64,000 nt of DNA from an uncultured Bacteroidota bacterium. GTDB taxonomy: Bacteria > Bacteroidota > Bacteroidia > UKL13-3. Location of the stretch: contig CAINMV010000017.1 in assembly GCA_903850915.1 (NCBI GenBank), forward strand, positions 1 through 64,000, written 5' to 3'. The position numbers and the translations under genes are program-made. Below are positions 7,883-14,934 of this stretch, in pieces; position 1 is the first letter of the stretch, and every line of letters starts with the position of its first letter. Below the pieces are notes generated by a model. That model had not been told where the DNA came from. It saw only the letters and a list, made by a program, of their open reading frames with translations, and ran no database searches.

Positions 7883-10402
7883 TTAAGCATTGTGAAACTT
7901 TTTAAAAAACCACACTTTCAATAAGTCTGCAGTAAGTATATATACTGCTACAATAGTTAGCATTGCTCCTAAGTTTAGAAATGGCAGAGGTGTCAAGCCA
8001 ATATCATTAGCAAATGGTAAATAAGGTAACCCAAGTGTCAATACTAATCCCACAATACTTAAAATGAAAAGATATTTACCGGGTTTGCTTTTGAAAAAGT
8101 TTTTGTGTGTTCTAATGATAAATAAAATAAACAACTCAGTTAAGATTGATTCAATAAACCAGCCCGTTTGAAATGCCGATTCTTTTACTTTTAAAACGTA
8201 TAAAAGTGTAAGGAAAGTTATTACATCAAATACGGAACTATGGATGCCGAATATTACCATGTAGTTGCGAATAAATTTCAAGTCCCATTTGCCTGGTCTG
8301 TCTAATTGTTCCTGGTCAACATTGTCAGAGGCAACTGTGAGATAAGGAAAATCGGTTATAAAATTCATCAATAAAATTTGTTTGGGCAACATGGGTAAAA
8401 ATGGCAATAGCAATGAGGCAATAGCCACGCTAAACATGTTTCCAAACGTAGAACCTGTGTTGATGAAAATGTATTTCAACGTATTTGCAAACGTTTTTCT
8501 TCCTTCCTTAATCCCATCTACCAAAACCATTAAATTTTTTTCCATCAATACAAAATCGGCTGCTTCTCTTGCAACGTCAACTGCATTCTCTACTGATATT
8601 CCCACATCCGCTGCGTTGATAGCGGAAACATCATTAATGCCATCGCCAATGTATGCAACAGTATATGATTTTCTTAGAGCCAATATGATTCTTTCCTTTT
8701 GTTGTGGCTCAACTTCTGCGAAAATATGCGTATGTCTTACCAAATGATTTAAGGCTTCCGGACTAGTTTTAAAAACTTCTGCACCAGTTAAAATTTTAGG
8801 ATTAGTAATTCCTATTTTTAAAGCAATGGATTGAGCAACGTTTTTATTGTCGCCAGTAATTATTTTTAAACCGACATTCAATTTATGCAGTTCGCTTATA
8901 GTTTGAACAATTCCATCTTTTATAGGGTCTTGCAGTAAAATGAAACCCGCAAATATCATTTCAGACTCATCACTTTTTTTGATAATGTTTACTCCAATAT
9001 TTTTATAACAAATCCCTATGGCTCGCAGTCCATCAAAGCCGTATTGTTCAAATCTTTTTTCTAATTCAGGTTTATGTAATTCAATATCTTCAATAGTATC
9101 ATTGTCTAATTTTATCTTGGAACAGATTTCAATTATTTGAGTAAATGCTCCTTTGGTAATTAGTATGTTTTCAGTTTCCGTTTTCACGGCAATACTTAAT
9201 CTTTTGCGAAGGAAATCATAGGGAATTTCACCTAATTTTTCGGGTAAACTTTTTGCTTCCAATTTTAAAAGTTTCAATGCATCATCAATGGGATTTGAAT
9301 AACCACTTTCAAATGAGGCATTCCAAAAAGCCAATTGCTTCACCAGTTCATTTTCTTGTCCTAAACCATTTACCAAGCCAACAATTTTAATACTCCCTTC
9401 CGTAATAGTTCCTGTTTTGTCGGTGCATAGCAGGTTTACTTCACCTAAATTCTGAATAGACGCTAACTTTTTTACGATTACTTTTTTTTCCAACATTCTT
9501 TTTGCACCGGCACTCATCGCAATGGTAGTAATTGCAGGCAGCAGTTCTGGTGCCATACCAACCGCTAATGCTAAGGCAAATAGTGCTGACTCTATCGGAC
9601 TTTTATGATTGATTAAATTGATAACCAAAATAAAAACAGAAAGCACTAAGGTGATTTTCATAAGAAAAAAACCAAAGTCTTTTATACCTTTTTCAAAAGT
9701 GGTTTCCACATTTTTGGATGCACTTTGAGCAATGCTTCCAAATATGGTATTGTTGCCTGTTTGTATCGCTAAGGCTTTTGCATCTCCACTCACAATATTT
9801 GTTCCTTCCCAAAGACAATTGATTCTTTTAGACAGTTCTGTGTTCTCTTCTAATTTCCCGGCTTGTTTTCTTACAGGATAAGATTCACCTGTTAGACTAG
9901 CCTCATTGGAATGTAACTCGTTACTCTCCAAAATCAGGCAGTCGGCTGGTATCATATCACCAGCTTTGAATAGAATAACATCACCTGGTACTAAGTTGGA
10001 AGAATCTATTGCTATAGTTTTATTATCTCTGATAACATTGCTTTTCAACGAAATCATTGATTGCAATTTTTCAACTACTCTGCTTGCATTTCTTTCTTGA
10101 AAAAAGCTTAGTAAACCTGTAGAAACTACGATAAAAAGTATGATAAAAACATCTGAAGTATCGCCAAGGAATGCAGAGAGTATAACTGCACCAATCAATA
10201 AAAGCATCAAAGGACTTTTAAATTGATTGATAAATAATTTTATATCTTTTTTGAAACGAGATTCAATTTTTTTATGATTGCCTGAATTACGCAAGAGGGT
10301 ATCTGCATCTTTTTGAGATAACCCTTTGTCAGAACTAGATAATTTCAGAAACCAATAATTGGTGTCAAATTGCCAAAATTTATTTTCAGTAGTTACTTGC
10401 AT
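7883..10402 (-). CDS. mgtA: Magnesium-translocating P-type ATPase (P3B)
   Basis: Inner-membrane ATP-driven importer of the MgtA/MgtB type. The 839-residue protein has the actuator motif Thr-Gly-Glu-Ser-Tyr-Pro-Val, the phosphorylation motif Asp-Lys-Thr-Gly-Thr with Asp328, the Lys-Gly-Ala motif of the nucleotide domain, and the hinge Gly-Asp-Gly-Ile-Asn-Asp. The Mg-ATPase-like Asn-Thr-Leu-Lys-Tyr-Ile segment follows, before the C-terminal helices. It is slightly shorter than enterobacterial MgtA. No Mg2+ riboswitch-like leader was seen. The gene stands alone between two related palindromic elements (7712-7850 and 10491-10628), the arrangement expected of a cassette. Confidence 0.92.
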   Translation of the reverse strand: MQVTTENKFWQFDTNYWFLKLSSSDKGLSQKDADTLLRNSGNHKKIESRFKKDIKLFINQFKSPLMLLLIGAVILSAFLGDTSDVFIILFIVVSTGLLSFFQERNASRVVEKLQSMISLKSNVIRDNKTIAIDSSNLVPGDVILFKAGDMIPADCLILESNELHSNEASLTGESYPVRKQAGKLEENTELSKRINCLWEGTNIVSGDAKALAIQTGNNTIFGSIAQSASKNVETTFEKGIKDFGFFLMKITLVLSVFILVINLINHKSPIESALFALALAVGMAPELLPAITTIAMSAGAKRMLEKKVIVKKLASIQNLGEVNLLCTDKTGTITEGSIKIVGLVNGLGQENELVKQLAFWNASFESGYSNPIDDALKLLKLEAKSLPEKLGEIPYDFLRKRLSIAVKTETENILITKGAFTQIIEICSKIKLDNDTIEDIELHKPELEKRFEQYGFDGLRAIGICYKNIGVNIIKKSDESEMIFAGFILLQDPIKDGIVQTISELHKLNVGLKIITGDNKNVAQSIALKIGITNPKILTGAEVFKTSPEALNHLVRHTHIFAEVEPQQKERIILALRKSYTVAYIGDGINDVSAINAADVGISVENAVDVAREAADFVLMEKNLMVLVDGIKEGRKTFANTLKYIFINTGSTFGNMFSVAIASLLLPFLPMLPKQILLMNFITDFPYLTVASDNVDQEQLDRPGKWDLKFIRNYMVIFGIHSSVFDVITFLTLLYVLKVKESAFQTGWFIESILTELFILFIIRTHKNFFKSKPGKYLFILSIVGLVLTLGLPYLPFANDIGLTPLPFLNLGAMLTIVAVYILTADLLKVWFFKKFHNA

Positions 10403-10490
10403 AAGGTTTGTTCTTTATTTTATTTGTCATTCACCATGATGCTTTCAAAGTAGCTATAATTCTTTATTGTTGTTCTGGTTCGTTACAATT

Positions 10491-10628
10491 ACTGCTAACG
10501 TTTTGCGGATTTGCGATGGGCGGGATTTTTACCACCAATGGTTATGCGGAGCACAAAACTTTCGGTTACCACTAAACTGTCTGCGGAGCACGAAACCCCA
10601 CCTATTGCAAATGTGCTGTTAGAAGTAG
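10491..10628 (-). repeat. Palindromic attC-like element B
   Basis: Second copy of the element family, ending 5 bp from the stop codon of the zincin gene. Outer arms ACTGCTAAC (10491-10499) and GTTAGAAGT (10618-10626) are inverted with one mismatch. Inner arms 10509-10524 and 10597-10612 pair at 13 of 16 positions, and the other three allow G-T pairing. The centre repeats the same two TGCGGAG-containing units as element A. Read on the minus strand, it ends in GTTAGCAGTAATT, the same string that occurs upstream of the zincin gene at 11480-11492. Confidence 0.65.
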
Positions 10629-10633
10629 TTTTT

Positions 10634-11464
10634 TTACCCACAACCTTCTTTCAATTTATTAATATCAAAGTCTTTAGGCACTGGAACAGTTTTTATAAAG
10701 TTGAGCCAGTCTGTTTCCAATTGTTGAATGGAGAAACCATAGATTGATTTAAAGTTATCAAAGCCACCATTCCAAAGCAATTTCATTTTTTCTACTCCGT
10801 ATTTCTCATACAAATATTTGAATATTCCAGCACTTTGTATATATGCTATTACATCACTTTTTTTCGCTTGGGAGTCGAAGCTGTTAACTAAACTGTCAAG
10901 AGGAAATAGCTTTTTTTGTTGAAGATAGTATGCATTTATTGAATACATCGGATTGTCATAAAAGCAATAGTTGTCGGTGTAAGTTGCACCACCTTCGTCT
11001 AATAAGCGATAATTGGTCAACCCCCAAGTTTCATAGGATATTAAGTGAAATATTTCGTGTTTGAATTGGGGACGGATATTTTGATTGTAAACAAAGAAAA
11101 CCAGGTCGTGTCCTTTAGCCGCACCACCTTTTATTTTGTAACCCATAACTTTCTGCATCTCTTCCTTGCTGTCAACTGCCAATAAATAAATTCCATTGTC
11201 ATAAGATGGGATATTCAATACAGATAGAATTTTACTGAAGGCAATATCCAATTCTTGTTCAATGTCGACAAGATGGTTTGCTGTATATGAACTGTCTTTA
11301 AAATAAATTCTAAACGATTTATAGTTCACTGAGGAAAGAAAAACAGAATCATTCCCAATAAAACCTAAAACATATGACGATGGTTGTCTGAATACAATTT
11401 GCTGAGAAAAGCTATCTTGAGAAATAGCAATCATGAAAAGTATTGTCAATATTAATTTTTTCAT
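10634..11464 (-). CDS. Secreted zincin-type metallopeptidase (peptidase MA-like)
   Basis: I place the start at the ATG complementary to 11462-11464, because it opens a good signal peptide (Met-Lys-Lys-Leu-Ile-Leu to Asp-Ser-Phe-Ser-Gln); the frame is open for 21 codons upstream. The 276-residue product has a zinc site His136-Glu137-Ile-Phe-His140 and a likely third ligand Glu157 in Leu-Leu-Asp-Glu-Gly-Gly, the gluzincin/peptidase MA layout. It is probably periplasmic or secreted and has no T9SS domain. Its stop is 5 bp from palindromic element B and its start is 20 bp from a core-site copy, so it looks like cassette cargo. The substrate is unknown. Confidence 0.78.
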   Translation of the reverse strand: MKKLILTILFMIAISQDSFSQQIVFRQPSSYVLGFIGNDSVFLSSVNYKSFRIYFKDSSYTANHLVDIEQELDIAFSKILSVLNIPSYDNGIYLLAVDSKEEMQKVMGYKIKGGAAKGHDLVFFVYNQNIRPQFKHEIFHLISYETWGLTNYRLLDEGGATYTDNYCFYDNPMYSINAYYLQQKKLFPLDSLVNSFDSQAKKSDVIAYIQSAGIFKYLYEKYGVEKMKLLWNGGFDNFKSIYGFSIQQLETDWLNFIKTVPVPKDFDINKLKEGCG

Positions 11465-11479
11465 TTTGTTGTCTTTTAA

Positions 11480-11590
11480 AATTACTGCTAACTTATTTAT
11501 ATCCCTGACAAAACCAGATATACACAACCATTTTGGGGTGGGTAACCCTGATTATGGTAAGGGGTTATATGCGAATCTATTCTTATATGT
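11480..11590 (-). other. Candidate attI-like site behind the recombinase remnant
   Basis: The gap between the recombinase remnant and the zincin gene holds, on the minus strand, GTTAGCAGTAATT (11492-11480). The same 13 bases occur at the boundary of element B (10499-10487). Only weak dyad symmetry is visible around it, for example ATATAACCCC near 11564-11573 against ATATCCCTGA near 11500, unlike the long palindromes at 7.8 and 10.5 kb. A simple site with a core next to the integrase gene is what an integron attI would be. The assignment is inference. Confidence 0.35.
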
Positions 11591-11813
11591 TTATATATCC
11601 AAATCGTCAAATGGAGTCTTTATCTTTTGTATGCATTTCATACTAACATGTGTGTAAATCTCTGTCGTTTTTACTGCTACTTTGCCCCAAAAGTTCCTGT
11701 ATATATCTTAAGTCTGTGCCCTACTCCAGAAGATGCGTGGCGTAACTATGCCTTAGCCAATGTAAACTAACCGGATTCTTGATTCCGGCTAATGCACAAG
11801 CCTTCTTTAAAAC
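11591..11813 (-). pseudogene. Tyrosine recombinase (integrase) C-terminal remnant
   Basis: On the minus strand from about 11813 the frame reads Lys-Lys-Ala-Cys-Ala-Leu-Ala-Gly-Ile-Lys, then the box II signature Leu-Arg-His-Ser-Tyr-Ala-Thr-His-Leu-Leu-Glu. A TAG at 11723-11721 follows, then Gly-Thr-Asp-Leu-Arg-Tyr-Ile-Gln-Glu-Leu-Leu-Gly. After a frameshift in the homopolymer at 11668-11672 it continues Thr-Thr-Glu-Ile-Tyr-Thr-His-Val (nucleophile Tyr at 11654-11656) to a stop at 11591 after Pro-Phe-Asp-Asp-Leu. The N-terminal two thirds are missing. The preserved end fits XerD-like and integron integrases equally; the part that separates them is lost. Confidence 0.85.
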
Positions 11814-11814
11814 T

Positions 11815-12423
11815 AATGCTAAACTGGCCGGTATAAAGAAACCAGATATTTCTATTCTTTCTGATGAGTTTTTGGCAGAAGTAAAAGGAATGAACGATAA
11901 GAACTTGGCGTTGGAACTCTTAAAGAAACTACTCAAAGATGAAATCAAGGTTCGTCAAAAAGTCAATTTGGTTCAATCGAAAAAGTTTTCTGAAATGTTA
12001 GAGAATGCAGTAAAGACTTACCAAAACAACTTAATTACGTCCGCCCAAATTATCGATGAGATGATTCGATTGGCTAAGGACATCAAAGGATCAAATAGAC
12101 GTTGAGAAGAGATGGGATTAGATTTTAGGGAGTATGTATTCTACACTGCACTGAAGGTAAACGATACATCTGTAGCCATATTGGGGGATGAGATATTGAG
12201 ACATATCGCTCGTGAATTGGTTGATACTGTTTAGAAAAATACCAGTATTGATTGGACGGTCAGAGAGAATGTACAAGCCAAAATGAGAATTGCCGTAAAG
12301 AAAATTCTTCGTAAACATGGGTATCCACCTGACATGGAATTGAAGGCAAGGGAAACCGTAAACGAACAAGCCAAACTACTTGCGAACGATTTCATCTCAA
12401 CGGATAACGAAACGGGTAATTGA
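11815..12423 (+). pseudogene. hsdR: Type I restriction enzyme R subunit (hsdR) C-terminal remnant
   Basis: The plus frame reads Leu-Ala-Gly-Ile-Lys-Lys-Pro-Asp-Ile-Ser, Phe-Leu-Ala-Glu-Val-Lys-Gly-Met, and Leu-Leu-Lys-Lys-Leu-Leu-Lys-Asp-Glu-Ile-Lys, all typical of the HsdR C-terminal region. A TGA at 12103-12105 interrupts it, but the same frame goes on with Glu-Glu-Met-Gly-Leu and a Phe-Tyr-Thr-Ala-Leu stretch. A TAG at 12232-12234 follows, then Ile-Asp-Trp-Thr-Val-Arg-Glu and Ile-Leu-Arg-Lys-His-Gly-Tyr-Pro-Pro-Asp to a stop at 12421-12423. The motor and nuclease domains are absent, and so are hsdM and hsdS, so it is not functional. It faces the recombinase remnant tail to tail at 11.8 kb. 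Confidence 0.88.
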
Positions 12424-12619
12424 AGTCTTCAATTGCATCCTGGTCTTCATATCTAATTTCTGTTCTTAATTTGGCATGCATAATTAACCAATAGGTGTTT
12501 TTTACTATGGAGATAGCATTTTGCTTATCAATTGTTAATTTTAGCTCAAAATACCTTAGAGTAAGTTTTCCCTGATTTTAATTCAAATTTGTATGCAAAT
12601 TGTATGCAAATGCCCCAAA

Positions 12620-12651
12620 TAAAAAAGGGTTCCAGTTTCCTGAAACCCTTT
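12620..12651 (-). terminator. Rho-independent terminator of tRNA-Pro
   Basis: Twelve-base stem (12624-12635 with 12640-12651, one mismatch) and a four-base loop. On the minus strand it is followed by a run of T, directly after the tRNA-Pro 3' end. Confidence 0.8.
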
Positions 12652-12658
12652 GTGGGAT

Positions 12659-12735
12659 TGGTCGGGGTGGCAGGATTCGAACCTACGACCTTCTGCTCCC
12701 AAAGCAGACGCGATACCGGGCTACGCTACACCCCG
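12659..12735 (-). tRNA. tRNA-Pro (anticodon UGG)
   Basis: The cloverleaf reads on the minus strand from 12735: acceptor CGGGGTG paired with its partner, anticodon stem around a TTTGGGA loop (anticodon TGG), and T-loop GGTTCGAATCC. The 3' CCA is encoded (complement of 12659-12661). It marks the boundary between the accessory region on the left and core genes on the right. tRNA genes are common integration sites, but no second copy of its 3' end was noticed in the window. Confidence 0.95.
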
Positions 12736-12816
12736 AAAATGTTTAATGTCGTTTTAATTTGACATAAAGGATATTTTAATCTTCGGTTTATTATCCTTCC
12801 CTTATTTATTCAAGTG

Positions 12817-12904
12817 CGGTGAGGGAGGGATTCGAACCCTCGATACCCTTTTGGAGTATGGCAGTTTAGCAAACTGCTACCTTCGGCCTCTCGGTCACCT
12901 CACC
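12817..12904 (-). tRNA. tRNA-Ser (anticodon GCU)
   Basis: Long-variable-arm tRNA read from 12904 on the minus strand. The acceptor is GGTGAGG/CCTCACC with discriminator G. The anticodon loop TTGCTAA gives GCT. The extra arm CATACTCC...GGGTATC is of class II size, and the T-loop GGTTCGAATCC is intact. CCA is not encoded. A TTG/TACTTTTG promoter lies just upstream. Confidence 0.95.
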
Positions 12905-12922
12905 TTGATTGTTTAGGGGGTG

Positions 12923-12953
12923 CAAAAGTAATTTTTTTATTTAAATAATGCAA
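12923..12953 (-). promoter_or_regulatory. Promoter of tRNA-Ser
   Basis: Minus-strand -7 box TACTTTTG (complement of 12923-12930) with a -33 TTG (complement of 12951-12953) 20 bp further upstream. This fits the Bacteroidota TTG...TAnnTTTG promoter. The box ends 18 bp before the tRNA 5' end. Confidence 0.65.
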
Positions 12954-12969
12954 CCTTTTTTTAAAATAA

Positions 12970-13001
12970 TTTGCAGGAATATAAATGCTTACCTACTTTT
13001 G
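12970..13001 (+). promoter_or_regulatory. Promoter of tRNA-His
   Basis: TTTG at 12970-12973 and TACTTTTG at 12994-13001 with 20 bp between, close to the phylum consensus (TTTG, about 19 bp, TAnnTTTG). The -7 box ends 11 bp before the mature tRNA start. Confidence 0.7.
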
Positions 13002-13012
13002 CACCACTAAAC

Positions 13013-13087
13013 GGCGGTTGTAGCTCAGTTGGTTAGAGCATCGGTTTGTGGTACCGAGGGTCGTGGGTTCGAGCCCCATCATCCGCC
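13013..13087 (+). tRNA. tRNA-His (anticodon GUG)
   Basis: Full cloverleaf with the extra 5' G of tRNA-His (G at 13013), D-loop AGCTCAGTTGGTTAGAGC, anticodon loop TTGTGGT (GTG) and T-loop GGTTCGAGCCC. The acceptor has one T-T mismatch. The 3' CCA appears only partly encoded, so the end is accurate to a base or two. A strong terminator follows. Confidence 0.94.
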
Positions 13088-13093
13088 CAAAAC

Positions 13094-13129
13094 AAAAAAA
13101 CCTTCACGGATTTCCGTGAAGGTTTTTTT
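13094..13129. terminator. Bidirectional terminator between tRNA-His and the DUF3467 gene
   Basis: Perfect ten-base stem CCTTCACGGA/TCCGTGAAGG with a two-base loop, A-run on the left and T-run on the right. It can end tRNA-His transcripts (plus strand) and the DUF3467 transcript arriving from the right. Confidence 0.88.
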
Positions 13130-13146
13130 GTTAATCCTCAATGCTA

Positions 13147-13464
13147 CTATGCCTGTCCGGTGGGTCCACCGTAGTTCATTGGGAAGCCATTTAGCATATT
13201 CTCCCCTTCCTCAATACTGCCAAATTGCTCCTCAAATTTTTGAACGTTTTCTGATAATGCCATCAGTAAACGCTTGGTATGAAATGGGGTTAATAATATG
13301 CGAGATTTTACTTTTGCCTTCGGAATTCCAGGCATAACACGCACAAAATCAATTAAAAACTCTGCGTTGCTATGTGTTATTATTGCCAGATTGCTATATA
13401 CGCCTTCTGCAATTTCCTCAGTTAGTTCAATGTCTAGTTGTTGCTGGTTGTTTGGTTCTGCCAT
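13147..13464 (-). CDS. DUF3467 domain protein
   Basis: A 105-residue cytoplasmic protein of the DUF3467 family, common in Bacteroidota, function unknown. Typical parts are the acidic N-terminus with Leu-Thr-Glu-Glu-Ile-Ala-Glu-Gly-Val-Tyr-Ser-Asn, then Phe-Leu-Ile-Asp-Phe-Val-Arg-Val-Met-Pro-Gly and Arg-Ile-Leu-Leu-Thr-Pro-Phe-His-Thr-Lys-Arg (about residues 55-65). The pattern resembles small proteins related to the PaaX/gas-vesicle-like DUF3467 group, but nothing certain can be said. It is monocistronic, with a TACTTTTG box (complement of 13493-13500) upstream and a bidirectional terminator downstream. Confidence 0.9.
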   Translation of the reverse strand: MAEPNNQQQLDIELTEEIAEGVYSNLAIITHSNAEFLIDFVRVMPGIPKAKVKSRILLTPFHTKRLLMALSENVQKFEEQFGSIEEGENMLNGFPMNYGGPTGQA

Positions 13465-13583
13465 GTTTGAAAATTATTTGAGCAAAAGTAATAATTTTAT
13501 TGACAGCGTAAACTCCGAGTTAACATAACATTTATAGAGATACTACTAAATACCCTGCACTCGCTTACGTCTAAAGAAAATAT

Positions 13584-13591
13584 TATCTTCG
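13584..13591 (+). promoter_or_regulatory. -7 promoter box of the amino-acid dehydrogenase gene
   Basis: TATCTTCG, one base from the TAnnTTTG consensus, ends only 6 bp before the ATG at 13598. If used, the transcript would be nearly leaderless. Confidence 0.4.
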
Positions 13592-13597
13592 CGCCGT

Positions 13598-14827
13598 ATG
13601 AAAGATTTATTACAACGCTTTGAGAATAAAGCTCCCGAAATTGTGTTCGAATGGCATGATAACGAAACGGAAGCCGTTGGTTGGATGGTTATAAATAACC
13701 TGCGTAATGGTGCCGCCGGCGGGGGTACTAGAATGCGTAAGGGTTTAGATAAACATGAAGTGGTTTCCTTGGCAAAAACCATGGAAGTGAAATTTTCAAT
13801 CTGCGGCCCAGATATGGGTGGAGCAAAATCAGGCATCAACTTCGATCCGGCCGATCCTCGTAAGCATGGGGTTCTCGAACGCTGGTATAAGTCGGTGTTG
13901 CCATTGCTTAAAGCATATTATGGCACTGGCGGCGATCTTAATATTGATGAAATTCATGAGGTAATTCCAATTACAGGAGCGCTGGGTTTGTTGCATCCGC
14001 AAGAGGGTGTGGTTAACGGACATTTTAAGGCTTCGGATGAGCTAAAACATGAGTTTATCAATAATCTTAAAGTTATAGTTTCTAAGACACTCGACAATGC
14101 GAACTATACGCCTGATTTGGCTAAAGGATTCACAGTGGCAGATATGATTACTGGTTTTGGGGTGGCGGAAGCCGTACGTCATTACTACGACTTATGGGGC
14201 GGAATGATAAAAGGGAAAACGGCAATAATACAAGGTTGGGGAAATGTTGGCGCCGCCGCAGCCTATTTCCTTAGCAAAATGGGCGTGGGTATTTCTGGCA
14301 TTATCGATCGCAATGGCGGTATTATTAAGGTAAATGGATTAAGTCCAGCAGAGGTGCGGAACTTATTTTTGACGCGCGAAGGTAATACTTTGGTTAGTGA
14401 TGCAATGATGTCATTTGAACTGGTTAACGAACAAATTTGGAATTGTGGTGCTGAAATTTTTATTCCTGCGGCAGCGTCGCGTTTGGTTTCGCAAGCCAAC
14501 ATCGATAAAATGATTGATAATGGCTTGGAAGTGATAAGCTGTGGTGCAAATGTACCTTTTGCGGATCAAGAAATTTTCTTTGGCCCTATTGCACACGATA
14601 CCGATTCTAGGGTGAGTGTAATTCCCGACTTTATTGCCAACTGCGGTATGGCGCGTGTTTTTGCCTATTGTATGCAGCAAAATATACAACATACCGACGA
14701 GGCAATCTTTATGGATGCAAGTAATACCATTCGCAAGGCATTAACGCGTGTGCACCAATTTAATCAAAAACAAACCGGTATTTCTAAGAAGGCTCTGGAA
14801 ATGAGTTTAACGCATTTAATGCAATAA
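13598..14827 (+). CDS. Glu/Leu/Phe/Val-family amino acid dehydrogenase
   Basis: NAD(P)-dependent oxidative deamination of an amino acid, cytoplasmic. The 409-residue protein has the substrate glycine loop Asn-Gly-Ala-Ala-Gly-Gly-Gly-Thr-Arg (about 37-45), the catalytic-lysine motif Gly-Gly-Ala-Lys-Ser-Gly-Ile (about 74-80), the Gly-Thr-Gly-Gly-Asp-Leu-Asn region, and the dinucleotide site Gly-Trp-Gly-Asn-Val-Gly (about 212-217). Length and motifs fit the branched-chain (leucine dehydrogenase) side better than hexameric glutamate dehydrogenase of about 445 residues, but the substrate is not proven. It is divergent from DUF3467 and 107 bp before ftsX. Confidence 0.88.
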   Translation: MKDLLQRFENKAPEIVFEWHDNETEAVGWMVINNLRNGAAGGGTRMRKGLDKHEVVSLAKTMEVKFSICGPDMGGAKSGINFDPADPRKHGVLERWYKSVLPLLKAYYGTGGDLNIDEIHEVIPITGALGLLHPQEGVVNGHFKASDELKHEFINNLKVIVSKTLDNANYTPDLAKGFTVADMITGFGVAEAVRHYYDLWGGMIKGKTAIIQGWGNVGAAAAYFLSKMGVGISGIIDRNGGIIKVNGLSPAEVRNLFLTREGNTLVSDAMMSFELVNEQIWNCGAEIFIPAAASRLVSQANIDKMIDNGLEVISCGANVPFADQEIFFGPIAHDTDSRVSVIPDFIANCGMARVFAYCMQQNIQHTDEAIFMDASNTIRKALTRVHQFNQKQTGISKKALEMSLTHLMQ

Positions 14828-14934
14828 TGTTGTTGGATTTTCGTTTAATCTTATCTACAAGTTTTTAACTTGAAATATTAGCACCCAAAAATTCACTTCA
14901 ATTCATTATTTTCGCATCACTACATACTCTAAAA

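Noticed and set aside
7645-7890. Two overlapping small open frames on both strands across element A
   Set aside because: They run through the palindromic repeat, mirror each other, and have no protein-like features; they are artefacts of the repeat.
9906-10100. Plus-strand frames inside mgtA and other long genes
   Set aside because: They lie antisense to well-conserved proteins and show no independent features.
10403-10490. Mg2+-sensing riboswitch before mgtA
   Set aside because: The leader is only about 90 bp before the palindrome and shows no M-box-like helices.
12118-12369. 83-codon frame on the minus strand
   Set aside because: It is the antisense of the hsdR remnant, which is clearly coding-derived on the plus strand.
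12424-12620. About 65 codons open on the minus strand, with a stretch reading Tyr-Trp-Leu-Ile-Met-His-Ala-Lys-Leu-Arg
   Set aside because: No start codon of proper type, no family recognised and no continuation; left as unassigned sequence.
12600-12740. Integrated element with a duplicated tRNA-Pro 3' end
   Set aside because: The tRNA is an obvious candidate attachment site, but no second copy of its 3' end was noticed in the window.
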